From Thermoguttaceae bacterium (GTDB taxonomy: Bacteria; Planctomycetota; Planctomycetia; Pirellulales; Thermoguttaceae), in contig JAGBAA010000098.1 in NCBI GenBank assembly GCA_017939795.1, positions 22,981-86,980 of the forward strand: a stretch of 64,000 nt of DNA. Reading direction: 5' to 3'. Made by a program: the position numbers and the translations under genes. Of this stretch, positions 36,026 through 44,961 are shown in pieces. Under the pieces are notes generated by a model. The model ran no database searches. It was not told the DNA's origin and saw only the letters and a program-made list of their open reading frames with translations. Positions within the stretch are counted from its first letter, which is position 1. Each line of letters opens with the position of its first letter.

Positions 36026-36577
36026 TCAGTTCCCATCCGGAACGATCGTGTAGAGCACATCCCGTTGAGATGCGCGGTCGGTGGATATGAATTCCGACGC
36101 GGGAAGCGTGAGCCGTTTTTCGATCGTGAATTTTTCAGAAACGAGCGAGCCGCTGTAGAAATGGACCAGGATCGAGATCGGATGGTGTTTTTTCGCGAAC
36201 TTCGCAATGAGTTCCCGGACCTTCGGTTCAAATCCAGCCTGCCGGTCGTTTTGCGGTGCGTCAGTGTTCTGCGAGTTTGCGAATCTGGACGCCAGTGCAC
36301 GTTCGATCCGGGCAGGGGGCCAGTTTCGTTTTTCGTATTTTCGGCGCAGAAGTTCCCGGTTTTTTCTGGTCGGTATGTCTGAATGCAGTTCGTCTTCTGA
36401 ATAAAACATTCCGCAGGAACAGCTTGAGCGAACAAGAAAAATCTGCATCCAATCCTGTGGAAGAGCTTTGGCGATCGTAGGATTTTCATTGAGCTGATCG
36501 ACCATCTTCCGCGGTGCGAGCGACAGAAATTCCTTCAGAAGACGTTTCGGAAACGCAACAGAAATGAAATCGCACAT
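36026..36577 (-). CDS. Hypothetical protein with a CSCG motif
   Basis: 183 residues, not recognised. It reads like a real soluble protein: a helical N-terminus (LLKEFLSLAPRKMVDQLNENPTIA), VRSSCSCGMFYSEDEL near residues 49-64, and a basic helical stretch RKNRELLRRKYEKRNWPP, then a beta-rich C-terminus. The Cys-Ser-Cys pair could bind a metal. No clear ribosome-binding site precedes the ATG at 36577, and a downstream start is possible. It lies just downstream of tRNA-Gly on the same strand but is separated from it by the tRNA terminator. Confidence 0.6.
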   Translation of the reverse strand: MCDFISVAFPKRLLKEFLSLAPRKMVDQLNENPTIAKALPQDWMQIFLVRSSCSCGMFYSEDELHSDIPTRKNRELLRRKYEKRNWPPARIERALASRFANSQNTDAPQNDRQAGFEPKVRELIAKFAKKHHPISILVHFYSGSLVSEKFTIEKRLTLPASEFISTDRASQRDVLYTIVPDGN

Positions 36578-36620
36578 CGTACCAGGCTGCCGACCGCATC
36601 AATACTTCAATCAAGACCTG

Positions 36621-36654
36621 AAAAAAGGCCAAACAGAAATTTCTGTTAGACCTT
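36621..36654 (-). terminator. Terminator of the tRNA-Gly gene
   Basis: Nearly continuous inverted repeat centred on AGAAATTTCT, flanked by AGG/CCT arms; on the minus strand it ends in GGCCTTTTTTC. It lies 7 bases after the tRNA 3' end. Confidence 0.85.
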
Positions 36655-36661
36655 TCTAAAA

Positions 36662-36732
36662 GCGAGGGACGGGATTCGAACCCGCGACGTCCAGCTTGGG
36701 AAGCTAGCATTCTGCCACTGAATTACTCTCGC
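36662..36732 (-). tRNA. tRNA-Gly (anticodon CCC)
   Basis: 71 nt. Cloverleaf on the minus strand: acceptor GCGAGAG / CCCTCGC, D-arm ATTC...GAAT, anticodon stem CTAGC / GCTGG with loop TTCCCAA, T-arm GCGGG TTCGAAT CCCGT. The anticodon CCC reads GGG glycine codons. The acceptor stem has one A-C mismatch at pair 6-67. The 3' CCA is not encoded, so it must be added by tRNA nucleotidyltransferase. Confidence 0.93.
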
Positions 36733-36854
36733 ATGATGACTAAAGTTTAGCCGATTTTCATTTTTTGTCAAGGGGGGGAACTGAAAAATTTTAAAAAAGT
36801 GTGCGTTTCGTCGAAATTTCCCATTTTTCGCCGAAACGCAAGCCGGGGATATTT

Positions 36855-37214
36855 TTATTTTGCCGGAGTTTCTGCACCGCCTTCTTTCGCGAGTTTTTCC
36901 TGCTCTTTCTTCAGGCGTTCCAGATTCTTTTTATCAACTTCGATACTGCGGTTCGCAATGTCCAGGTTCTTGACGGCTTTCTTGTCTCCGGCCGCTTCGA
37001 GCTGGGCGCGTTCTTCCTGATACTGGGCTTCACGACGGGCGATACTGGCTTCTACTTCCTGAATTTCGATCGCAAGAAAATCGGCTCGGCTCATCGTAGC
37101 GGGCGTTTCCGGAGCTTTGGAGCAGCCAGATGTCAGGAACAGTATGCCGCCGAAGAGGATCAGGAAGAGAGAAAATGTGATTGCTGGAATATTTTGGGAT
37201 ACTGTGCGAATCAT
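36855..37214 (-). CDS. Small coiled-coil lipoprotein
   Basis: 119 residues. A hydrophobic signal with lipobox LTSGC near residues 27-31 predicts lipid attachment and location in the cell envelope. The mature part is a single helical, strongly charged coiled coil (VEASIARREAQYQEERAQLE, SIEVDKKNLERLKKEQEKLA) ending in a short Ala/Glu/Pro tail. Function is unknown; size and form recall small structural lipoproteins such as Lpp-like or Pal-associated proteins, but no homology is claimed. The start at 37214 is favoured by GAGG 6 bases upstream; an ATG at 37226 lacks one. Confidence 0.8.
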   Translation of the reverse strand: MIRTVSQNIPAITFSLFLILFGGILFLTSGCSKAPETPATMSRADFLAIEIQEVEASIARREAQYQEERAQLEAAGDKKAVKNLDIANRSIEVDKKNLERLKKEQEKLAKEGGAETPAK

Positions 37215-37282
37215 GAAAAACCTCATGTTTTAAAGGGATAGATCATCGAATACACGGCACGACACACGCCGCGTTGGAACTG

Positions 37283-37288
37283 ATTATA
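37283..37288 (-). promoter_or_regulatory. -10 element for the coiled-coil lipoprotein gene
   Basis: TATAAT on the minus strand; the -35 region is weak (TTTTAT). The stretch between here and the rpsO promoter (37289-37540) is AT-rich and shows no gene or structure I can support. Confidence 0.5.
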
Positions 37289-37540
37289 GAGGAAAACAGC
37301 AGAACATAAAAGGGGGACGTCTGAAATTTTTTGAGAAATTTTTGACTTATTTTAAGAAATAAGGATCCTGGAGGGAAAATTCGATAATAAAGTGGGCAAA
37401 ATGGCTGGAATATGGAAAATGAATTTGGTCTTTTACGGCAAGATTGAGATTCTCTGGAGCAAAAAGTGAGAGAAAATTGCGAAAAATTGGAATAATTTAC
37501 AAAAGATGCCCCATCCCCCCCTTCCCAAAACGCAAGAGTT

Positions 37541-37549
37541 TGCTATAAT
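37541..37549 (+). promoter_or_regulatory. Extended -10 promoter of rpsO
   Basis: TGC followed by TATAAT (37544-37549), an extended -10 without a good -35 box; the leader is about 100 bases. Confidence 0.65.
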
Positions 37550-37653
37550 GTGCTTACATTTTTTGTATTGGGTTCAACGTAAGAATGTAGTAATTTATTT
37601 GTTTCACGAAGGCAAGATGCCTTAAACGTGGAAAAAAGGAACAGCAAAAACAA

Positions 37654-37923
37654 ATGTCTATCACGAAAGAAACCAAACAGGAAACAATCCAGAACTTCAA
37701 ACGCAGTGCCAATGATACTGGCAGTTCCGAAGTGCAGATCGCGCTTCTGACGGGACGTATCAACTCCCTGACTGAGCACATGAATTCGCACAAAAAGGAC
37801 TACTCCTGCCGTCGCGGCCTTCTCCGCCTCGTCAGCCAGCGCCGTGGTCTTTTGGACTACCTCAAGAGTGTTGACGCGCAGCGTTACCTGGATGTGATCC
37901 AGAAGCTGAATATTCGTAAATAA
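37654..37923 (+). CDS. rpsO: 30S ribosomal protein S15
   Basis: 89 residues, the standard length. The sequence contains the conserved SSEVQIALLTGRINSLTEH and HKKDYSCRRGLLRLVSQRR blocks that contact 16S rRNA helix 22. S15 is a primary binder of the small-subunit platform and in many bacteria represses its own translation by binding the mRNA leader; a ~100-base leader is present but its fold is not worked out here. AAAAAGGAAC lies unusually far (about 14 bases) from the ATG. pnp follows, the classical rpsO-pnp order. Confidence 0.97.
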   Translation: MSITKETKQETIQNFKRSANDTGSSEVQIALLTGRINSLTEHMNSHKKDYSCRRGLLRLVSQRRGLLDYLKSVDAQRYLDVIQKLNIRK

Positions 37924-38120
37924 TTTACTGGTTGGTGCGCTGTATTTTGTTCGTCCCCGTTTGATCCCTTGGGGTGGGGCGGCTTGTGCAGGTGTAGACA
38001 GAGTCAGGATTCGGGGTGGGAGCCGGAATGGGGCCTCTGGCCCGTGTCCTGTTTTCTGTTTCTTGTTGTTTGGCGGTGAATTGCGGTGCACCTTGTGTCG
38101 AGTCAATAGACGAAGAAAGA

Positions 38121-40250
38121 ATGAAGAAAATGTTGGAAGCAGAATCAAAAAAAATACGTGTTGAGAAGAAAATCGGTAAGGAATTGCTCTGGTTTGAAAC
38201 TGGGGAACTGGCAAAACAGGCGGCAGGCAGCTGTCTGGTAGGATATGGGGATACGATCGTTCTGGTTGCCTGTACTTCTGGCTCATCTGTTTCTGGACAG
38301 GATTTTTTTCCGCTGACCTGCGACTATCGCGAACGTGTTGCGGCTGCGGGTAAATTTCCCGGCGGTTTTGTGAAGCGTGAAGGGCGTCCGAATCTGAAAG
38401 AAACTTTGACCGCGCGTTTGATCGACCGGCCGATCCGTCCGCTTTTCCCCTCCTGGTTCCGTGATGAAGTCCAGGTTTGCGCTGCAGTTCTTTCCAGTGA
38501 CCGTCAGCATGACGGCGATATGCTCGCGATGAATGGTGCGAGTGCTGCACTTTCGATCTCTCCCCTTCCTTTCCTTGGTCCGATCGCTTCTGTTCGTCTC
38601 GCCTGTGTTGAGGGCCGTCTGATCCCGTTCCCGTCTCAGGATGAACTGTGTGAAAGTGATCTTGACCTGGTCGTCTCCGGAAACGAAGAATCGATCCTGA
38701 TGATCGAAGGTTTTGCGGATGAGATGCCGGAAGGTCCGATGGCGGAAGCGATCGAAGCGGCGCATGAGTGCATTCGCGAGATCCTGGCTCTTCAGCGTGA
38801 ATTCATCGAAAAGGTCGCTCCGGTCAAGCGTGAGTACGCGATCCCGGAAGATGACGGACTTTTCGAAGTCGTGAAGACGAAGTATTATGATGCCTACTAT
38901 GAAGCGAAGCACACGGTCGGCAAGCTGGAACGTGCGGAAGCGGTGAATGCTCTGAAAGCGAAGATCGCTGCTGAAATGATCCCGGATCCGGAAGCGGAAG
39001 GTGCGATCCTGCCGAATCGTCTGGAGCAGGTCCTCGAACAGCTTGAAAAGAAGGTCGTCCGCGACCAGATCCTCAGCGGCTGCCGTCCGGATGGCCGTGG
39101 TCTGAAAGAGATCCGTCCTCTGCTCTGCAAAGCGGGCGTTCTTCCGCGAGTTCACGGTTCTGCAGTCTTCCAGCGCGGTGAAACGCAGGCACTCATTACC
39201 GTGACGCTTGGTACGGCGCGCGATGAACAGCGTGTTGACGGTCTTTTTGAAGAGTACAGCAAAAAATTCATGCTGGACTACAATTTCCCGTCCTATTCCG
39301 TCGGTGAATGCCGTCCGATCCGCAGCCCCGGCCGTCGTGAGCTTGGGCACGGTGCGCTTGCGGAACGCAGTGTGAATCCGGTCATCCCGCCGTCTGCCGA
39401 TTTCCCGTATACGATCCGCATCATCTCCGACATCCTGGAATCGAACGGTTCCAGTTCGATGGCGTCGGTCTGTGGTGCGACGCTTGGTCTGATGGATGCG
39501 GGTGTTCCGATCACGAATCCGGTCGCGGGCATCTCGGTCGGTCTGGTAAAGGAGAGTAATGAAAAATGGACCCTCCTGACGGACATCATTGGTGACGAAG
39601 ACCACTATGGCGATATGGACTTCAAGATTGCCGGTACGCAGAACGGCATCACGGGCATTCAGCTTGACCTGAAGATCGACGGGATCACGAACGAGATGAT
39701 CCGCGCCACGATGGCCCAGAGCCGTGAGGCCCGTATTCAGATCCTGCGTACGATGCTTCGTTCCATTCCGCGTCCTCGTACGGAAATTTCTGAGTGGGCT
39801 CCGCGTCTTCTCCGTACTAAGATCAATCCGGACAAAATTGGTCTTCTGATCGGTCCGGGCGGTAAAACGATCCGTGCGATCCAGGAATCGACTGGTGCGA
39901 CGATCGACATCGAAGAAGACGGCACGGTCCTCATCTCCAGCTCGAATCTGGATAGTGCGCAGGATGCCATGAATCAGGTCGATGCGCTGACCGCAACGGT
40001 CGAGATCGGGCGTATTTACCGCGGCCGCGTGACGAGCATCAAGGATTTTGGCGCATTTATCGAGATCCTTCCGGGGCGCGATGGTCTGTGCCATATCAGC
40101 GAGCTTTCCAGCGGTTACGTTCAGAAGGTTTCGGATGTCTGTGCTATTGGCGACGTCATGGACGTCAAGGTCATCGACATTGATGAACAGGACCGTGTGA
40201 AGCTGAGCCGTAAAGCGGTGATGATCGAACGCGGTGAGATTGAAGAGTAG
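38121..40250 (+). CDS. pnp: Polyribonucleotide nucleotidyltransferase
   Basis: 709 residues, as expected. 3'-5' phosphorolytic exoribonuclease of RNA decay. Two RNase PH-like domains (first with GDTIVLVACTSG and the FPGGFVKREGRP loop; second with RRELGHGALAERS), then a KH domain (IGLLIGPGGKTIRAIQESTG) and an S1 domain (GRIYRGRVTSIKDFGAFIEI). The start is placed at ATG 38121 because the protein there aligns with relatives; the open frame continues upstream to 38016 with non-homologous sequence. The SD (GAAAGA) is weak. It lies 197 bases after rpsO, and a terminator follows. Confidence 0.96.
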   Translation: MKKMLEAESKKIRVEKKIGKELLWFETGELAKQAAGSCLVGYGDTIVLVACTSGSSVSGQDFFPLTCDYRERVAAAGKFPGGFVKREGRPNLKETLTARLIDRPIRPLFPSWFRDEVQVCAAVLSSDRQHDGDMLAMNGASAALSISPLPFLGPIASVRLACVEGRLIPFPSQDELCESDLDLVVSGNEESILMIEGFADEMPEGPMAEAIEAAHECIREILALQREFIEKVAPVKREYAIPEDDGLFEVVKTKYYDAYYEAKHTVGKLERAEAVNALKAKIAAEMIPDPEAEGAILPNRLEQVLEQLEKKVVRDQILSGCRPDGRGLKEIRPLLCKAGVLPRVHGSAVFQRGETQALITVTLGTARDEQRVDGLFEEYSKKFMLDYNFPSYSVGECRPIRSPGRRELGHGALAERSVNPVIPPSADFPYTIRIISDILESNGSSSMASVCGATLGLMDAGVPITNPVAGISVGLVKESNEKWTLLTDIIGDEDHYGDMDFKIAGTQNGITGIQLDLKIDGITNEMIRATMAQSREARIQILRTMLRSIPRPRTEISEWAPRLLRTKINPDKIGLLIGPGGKTIRAIQESTGATIDIEEDGTVLISSSNLDSAQDAMNQVDALTATVEIGRIYRGRVTSIKDFGAFIEILPGRDGLCHISELSSGYVQKVSDVCAIGDVMDVKVIDIDEQDRVKLSRKAVMIERGEIEE

Positions 40251-40274
40251 TTTCTCTTCGCAAGGGATCTTGGG

Positions 40275-40307
40275 AAACGCCTGCGAGGATATTGCAGGCG
40301 TTTTCTT
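40275..40307 (+). terminator. Intrinsic terminator of rpsO-pnp
   Basis: AAACGCCTGC (40275-40284) pairs with GCAGGCGTTT (40294-40303), followed by TCTTT. It ends only 15 bases before the next start codon, so some read-through into the histidine kinase gene is likely. Confidence 0.88.
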
Positions 40308-40321
40308 TATGGAGTTTTCTG

Positions 40322-41161
40322 ATGCAGGAAAATGCGAGTGGAAAGTCTCGTCAGCGTCTGATCGACGAGTACACGGAAATTGCCCGGCTTGCGGGAGCAC
40401 TGGCGCATGAGATCAAGAGTCCTCTTTCGACGATCCGTTTGACGATGGAGGTCCTGACGGAGGATCTGGATCAGCCGGAAACAGAGCGCGAGCGCAGGAC
40501 GCTGAACATGGCGCGGACTGTCGTGACGCAGTGTCGGCGTCTTGAGAGTATTTTGAATCAGTTTCTGATGTTTGCCAAGGCTCCGGCGATCAAAACGGCT
40601 CCGAGCGATCTGAATGCAGAGGTGCGTTCGATCCTTGATTTCTATCAGGAGAAGGCGAAGCAGAAAAATATTGAGATCCTGACGTTTCTGGCACCGGAAC
40701 TGCCTCCGATCCAGCTCGATAAAAATGCGTTTGGATGCGTTCTTTGGAATCTGATCAACAATGCGGAAGCTGCGATGAAGGATGGTGGTCAGCTGCTGGT
40801 TCGGACGTACCTGGTCCCGGACGGCGTGGCGCTGGATCTTATCGACAATGGATGCGGAATGGATGCACAGACGCTGGAAAAGCTCTACGATGCGTTCTAC
40901 ACGACGAAGAGCAACGGTTTCGGTCTTGGTCTGCCGACGGTAAGGAAGATCATCGAAGCACACGGTGCGATCCTGGAAGTGCAGAGTGAGCTGCGCCGCG
41001 GGACGAAATTCACGATGCGGTTTCCTGCTCCGGCAATGATCGGTTCTGGGAAAGAGGATGTTTTGGAGCAGCTTCGGCGTGAGCTGGAAGAGGAAGAGCG
41101 GTCGGATTCGGAATCGGGGTCTGGAGTGCGGATGGAGATCCGGAGTCAGGACCTGGAATAG
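40322..41161 (+). CDS. Soluble sensor histidine kinase, NtrB-like
   Basis: 279 residues. The dimerisation/phosphoacceptor helix is seen as LAGALAHEIKSPLSTIRL with His29, so the H-box is almost at the N-terminus; no PAS, GAF or membrane segment precedes it. The ATPase domain has the N box (NLINNAEAAM), the G1 box (DNGCGMDAQTL), the F box (FYTTKSNGFGLGLPTV). It would phosphorylate the NtrC-like regulator 151 bases downstream. Lacking any sensor domain, it must get its signal through a partner protein or a very short N-terminal helix. GGAG is 8 bases before ATG 40322. Confidence 0.9.
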   Translation: MQENASGKSRQRLIDEYTEIARLAGALAHEIKSPLSTIRLTMEVLTEDLDQPETERERRTLNMARTVVTQCRRLESILNQFLMFAKAPAIKTAPSDLNAEVRSILDFYQEKAKQKNIEILTFLAPELPPIQLDKNAFGCVLWNLINNAEAAMKDGGQLLVRTYLVPDGVALDLIDNGCGMDAQTLEKLYDAFYTTKSNGFGLGLPTVRKIIEAHGAILEVQSELRRGTKFTMRFPAPAMIGSGKEDVLEQLRRELEEEERSDSESGSGVRMEIRSQDLE

Positions 41162-41312
41162 ATGTCCGAGACTCGATTTTGTCCGGAAGATCTGGTCTGA
41201 AAGGCTGATTTGATGCTCTGGAATCGTACGGCAGAGTCTCCCATAAATGGAAGGCTGGCACGCGGTTTTCGGATGCTGGAGGGATCGGAAACAGGGAAAG
41301 GGGAACAGGAAA

Positions 41313-42890
41313 ATGACGCCGTCTTCGATTACAGTTTTGGTGGTGGATAATGAGCGGGAGCACGCGGAGATCGTGGCGTATGGGCTTTCGAGAGTCGGAT
41401 ACGTGACGGAGATCGCGACTTCCGGCGAAGAAGCGATCGAGAAGATCACCAACGGGTACTATGATGTGATCTTTACGGATCTGATCATGGATCGTGTCGA
41501 TGGATTTGGGGTCCTGAATCATGCGCGGGAATCGCTCCCCAACTGTGCGGTCATCATCATGACAGGGCATGGGAGCGTGCCTTCGGCAGTCAGTGCGATG
41601 CAGCAGGGGGCGTTTAATTATCTTCTGAAGCCGCTTGATCTGAAACAGCTGCGTGCCGTTGCGGAGAAGGGGGCGGAAAGTGCCTCGCTGAAACGGACGA
41701 ATCTGGAGCTTCTGTCCCGCCTGGATGAGAAATTCGGGTTTGAGAAACTGGTCGGCAACAGTCCGGAGATGCGTTCGATCGTTGAGAAGCTGCGCCGTGT
41801 CTCGCCGACGAATTCAACGGTACTGATCCAGGGGGCGACTGGAACGGGGAAGGAACTCATTGCCCAGGCGATCCATCAGAACAGTCCGCGGAAAAACAAG
41901 CCGTTCGTGGGGTTGAATTGTGCTGCTTTGAGCGACAATTTGCTGGAAAGCGAACTTTTCGGGCACGTGAAGGGGGCCTTTACCGGAGCGATTTCGGACC
42001 GTATGGGGAAAATCGAGTATGCGAACGGCGGGACGCTTTTTCTGGATGAAGTCGGCGATATGCCGATGGCGACTCAGATCAAGCTGCTGCGAGTTTTGGA
42101 AGAAAGTGAGATCACACGCGTCGGCTCGAATGAACCGATCAAGGTGAATGTGCGCCTTCTCTCAGCAACGAACCGGGATCTGACCGGTGCGATCGAAGCA
42201 GGGACGTTCCGCAGTGATCTCTACCATCGTCTGAAGGTCGTCGCGATCCGTCTTCCGCCGCTTGTGGAGCGTTCTGGAGACATTCCGGTCCTGGTGGACT
42301 ATTTTGTGAAGTTTTTCTCTGAAAAACATCAGAAACCGATCCGTGGGATCACTTCGGCGGCAAGAAAGTACCTGACGCAGTATGAGTATCCAGGGAATGT
42401 GCGTCAACTTCGCAATATGGTGGAGAGCATGGTCGTGATGGACTACGACGGCCTGCTGAATGTGGATGATCTGCCGGAAGAACTGGATGGGATCGTACCT
42501 GCGGAAGAACGGCGTCTTGCGGAGGCTGCGGCCATGGAGGAATTGCGGAGATTTCAGGAGTCGAAGGCACTGCAGAAGAAAAATGCAGCGGGGGATCCTG
42601 AGGCGGGAATGGCTTTCTCCGGAGAGAATACGTCTGAGGGCGGTGAGTCGACCGGTCGGAACAGTTCCGTGATCTGTTTGCCGTCAGGTTCCGGGAATCC
42701 CGGAGGAACTTCTGGGGATGGGTTGGTGTCGTACGTCGGCAAAACGATGGAAGAACTGGAGCTGGAATTCCTTCGCGTGACGCTGGAACATACGAACGGA
42801 AATCGTGAAGAGGCTGCGAATCTGCTTGGGATCAGTGAACGGACTCTTTATCGAAAACTGAAAGACGGAAAGTTGCTTTCGGCAAAATAG
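41313..42890 (+). CDS. Sigma-54-dependent response regulator, NtrC family
   Basis: 525 residues. Receiver domain (1-120) with phosphoacceptor Asp56 (DVIFTDLIMD) and conserved Lys in LLKPLD. Central AAA+ sigma-54 activator domain with Walker A GATGTGKE (174-181), the sigma-54 contact loop GAFTGA (221-226) and Walker B TLFLDEVGDMP. The C-terminal Fis-type helix-turn-helix is GNREEAANLLGISERTLYRK. A ~100-residue Glu/Ser/Gly-rich linker separates the last two. It should activate sigma-54 promoters on phosphorylation by the adjacent kinase; target genes are not evident. AGGAAA precedes the ATG at 41313. Confidence 0.94.
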   Translation: MTPSSITVLVVDNEREHAEIVAYGLSRVGYVTEIATSGEEAIEKITNGYYDVIFTDLIMDRVDGFGVLNHARESLPNCAVIIMTGHGSVPSAVSAMQQGAFNYLLKPLDLKQLRAVAEKGAESASLKRTNLELLSRLDEKFGFEKLVGNSPEMRSIVEKLRRVSPTNSTVLIQGATGTGKELIAQAIHQNSPRKNKPFVGLNCAALSDNLLESELFGHVKGAFTGAISDRMGKIEYANGGTLFLDEVGDMPMATQIKLLRVLEESEITRVGSNEPIKVNVRLLSATNRDLTGAIEAGTFRSDLYHRLKVVAIRLPPLVERSGDIPVLVDYFVKFFSEKHQKPIRGITSAARKYLTQYEYPGNVRQLRNMVESMVVMDYDGLLNVDDLPEELDGIVPAEERRLAEAAAMEELRRFQESKALQKKNAAGDPEAGMAFSGENTSEGGESTGRNSSVICLPSGSGNPGGTSGDGLVSYVGKTMEELELEFLRVTLEHTNGNREEAANLLGISERTLYRKLKDGKLLSAK

Positions 42891-43124
42891 GTTGGCTCGT
42901 TAAGCTGGGGGTGCAGTTTTGATCGATTTTTTTGAAAAATTTTAAAGAAAGATGGAGAAAGTTGCGAAAAAACTGGCCGGTCCCCCTACTCAGAATCAGA
43001 TAGAATGGTAAAATACAGGTCTGTTATTTTTATGTCCGCTTCCGGCGGGGGCGAATCCGTACCCCGTCCGAAGTGCGCATTGCAATTTTTTTGAAATTCG
43101 GAATTCTCGAAAAGGAGATTTGAA

Positions 43125-43880
43125 ATGCGTCGTCCGTTCATCGCTGGTAACTGGAAAATGAACATGGATCGTGCCGGAGCCGTGGCTTTGGTGGAAGGCC
43201 TGAAAGAAGCTGCGAAAGATGTCGATTATGCCGATATCGCCGTCTGCCCGCCGTTCGTCTATCTTGATGCGGTCGCCCAGGTCCTCAAAGGCACCAACAT
43301 TGGCGTCGGCGCCCAGGATTGCTATTTCGAAGAAAAAGGTGCTTTCACGGGCGAAATCAGTGTCGCGATGCTCAAGGACGTCGGATGCCAGTACGTCATC
43401 CTCGGCCACAGCGAACGCCGCCATATCATTGGTGAAAGCAATGAGCTGACCAACAAAAAACTCCTCGCCGTCCTGAAAGCCGGCCTGACTCCGATCCTCT
43501 GCATCGGTGAAATGCTCGAACAGCGCGAAGCGGATCAGACGTTCGACATCAACGCGGAACAGTTCCTCGGCTCCCTGGCCGGCGTTTCTGCGGAAGATAT
43601 GAAAAAAGTCGTCATCGCCTACGAACCCGTTTGGGCTATCGGCACCGGAAAGACCGCGACCCCGGAAATGGCTGAAGAAGTTCACGCCGGTATCCGCCGT
43701 CTGATCGAATTCCGCTTCAATAAAGAAGTCGCTGACGCTGTCCGTATCCAGTACGGCGGAAGCATGAAACCCGGAAACGCCAAAGATCTCCTTGCCCAGG
43801 CTGACATTGACGGCGGCCTGATCGGCGGTGCGGCTCTGAAAGTGGATGATTTCATGGGGATCATTGAAGCTGCGAAATAA
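43125..43880 (+). CDS. tpiA: Triosephosphate isomerase
   Basis: 251 residues. Interconverts dihydroxyacetone phosphate and glyceraldehyde 3-phosphate in glycolysis. All active-site residues are in place: Asn9/Lys11 (AGNWKMN), His95 (LGHSERR), Glu167 (AYEPVWAIGTG) and the phosphate-binding YGGSMKPGNA. AAAGGAG lies 7 bases before the ATG. A likely -10 box (TAGAAT at 43001-43006) lies about 120 bases upstream without a clear -35. No other glycolytic gene is linked. Confidence 0.98.
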   Translation: MRRPFIAGNWKMNMDRAGAVALVEGLKEAAKDVDYADIAVCPPFVYLDAVAQVLKGTNIGVGAQDCYFEEKGAFTGEISVAMLKDVGCQYVILGHSERRHIIGESNELTNKKLLAVLKAGLTPILCIGEMLEQREADQTFDINAEQFLGSLAGVSAEDMKKVVIAYEPVWAIGTGKTATPEMAEEVHAGIRRLIEFRFNKEVADAVRIQYGGSMKPGNAKDLLAQADIDGGLIGGAALKVDDFMGIIEAAK

Positions 43881-43949
43881 GCGCAGGATTTAATTTTGTG
43901 CAAACAAGATCTGCCGGAGCTCCGGTTCAGGGATGTTGGGTTCTGGCGC

Positions 43950-43987
43950 ATTCATTTCACGGGACGATCGTGTCTCGTGAAATGAAT
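43950..43987. terminator. Nearly perfect 16-bp inverted repeat between tpiA and secG
   Basis: 43950-43965 pairs with 43972-43987 with a single mismatch and a 6-base loop. No T-run follows directly. It may end or protect the tpiA transcript, or serve as an operator. Confidence 0.55.
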
Positions 43988-44033
43988 TAGTTGATTTTAA
44001 AATTTTAGTTTTAGTCAGAAAACAGGTACGAAT

Positions 44034-44876
44034 ATGATTCAATTTTTGCTTGCTGTGGCGATGCTGGTGCTCAGTCTGTTCCTTCTTCTGCTGATTCTTC
44101 TCCAGAAAGGACGGGGAGGCGGATTGGCGGGCGCACTCGGTGGAGTCGGTGGATCCAGTCCGTTTGGTGCGAAAGCCGGCGACACTTTCACGAAAGTGAC
44201 CGTCGTCGTTGCCTTCATCTGGATTTTGACCTGTGGTTTTTCCTGTTTCTGGTTCTCCAACCTCAGCAAAAAATCGGTCGTCGATGATGCTGCTTTCAAG
44301 AAGCCCGAAGCTGCTGCTCCGGCGAATACGGAAGCTGCTCCTGCTGATCCGCAGGCTCTTCCCGAAACGCTTGATGGCACTGCTGCCGAACAGGCTCCCG
44401 CACTTCCCGCAGACCTGAATGCTGCTCCGGTCCCGGCTGCTGAAACTCCGGCTGCTCCGGTAGAAGCTGCTCCGGCCCCGGCCGCTGAAACTCCGGCAGC
44501 TCCGGTTGAAGCTGTTCCGGCCCCGGCCGCCGAAACTCCGGCAGCTCCGGTAGAAGCTGCTCCGGCCCCGGCTGCTGAAACTCCGGCTGCTCCGGTAGAA
44601 GCCGCTCCGGCCCCGGCCGCCGAAACTCCGGCAGCTCCGGTAGAAGCCGCTCCGGCCCCGGCCGCTGAAACTCCGGCAGTTCCGGTAGAAGCTGCTCCGG
44701 CCCCGGCCGCAGAAACTCCGGCAGCTCCGGTAGAAGCTGCTCCGGCCCCGGCCGCTGAAGCTCCGGCAGCTCCGGTAGAAGCTGCTCCGGCCCCGGCCGC
44801 TGAAACTCCGGCAGCTCCGGTAGAAGCCGCTCCGGCCCCGGCCGCTGAAACTCCGGCCGCTCCGGTACAGGGCTGA
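44034..44876 (+). CDS. secG: SecG preprotein translocase subunit with Ala/Pro repeat tail
   Basis: 280 residues. The first ~75 are a normal SecG: two transmembrane helices (about 4-23 and 53-75) joined by the cytoplasmic loop QKGRGGGLAGALGGVGG and SPFGAKAGD. Normal SecG proteins end here at 75-110 residues. This one continues with a ~190-residue extension rich in Ala, Pro and Glu, containing about ten copies of EAAPAPAAETPAAPV. By SecG topology the tail should lie on the periplasmic side. A related repeat ends the YfgM-like protein at 51436. The AGG before the ATG is a weak ribosome-binding site. Confidence 0.92.
   Translation: MIQFLLAVAMLVLSLFLLLLILLQKGRGGGLAGALGGVGGSSPFGAKAGDTFTKVTVVVAFIWILTCGFSCFWFSNLSKKSVVDDAAFKKPEAAAPANTEAAPADPQALPETLDGTAAEQAPALPADLNAAPVPAAETPAAPVEAAPAPAAETPAAPVEAVPAPAAETPAAPVEAAPAPAAETPAAPVEAAPAPAAETPAAPVEAAPAPAAETPAVPVEAAPAPAAETPAAPVEAAPAPAAEAPAAPVEAAPAPAAETPAAPVEAAPAPAAETPAAPVQG
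44413..44870 (+). repeat. 45-bp tandem repeat in secG (about ten units)
   Basis: Each 45-bp unit encodes EAAPAPAAETPAAPV with minor changes (one VP, one EAP variant, first unit more divergent). The units differ mostly at third codon positions. Confidence 0.93.
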
Positions 44877-44961
44877 TTTTCTGAATAAGCTGGAATCAGA
44901 TTTCCCGTAAGACCCGGCATTGGGATCTTGCGGGTTGATTTTTCCCATCAAGAGGTGCCCC

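Noticed and set aside
38283..40400. Long minus-strand frame (705 codons) opposite pnp
   Set aside because: Shadow of pnp, with Asp/Arg-rich composition typical of antisense frames in this genome.
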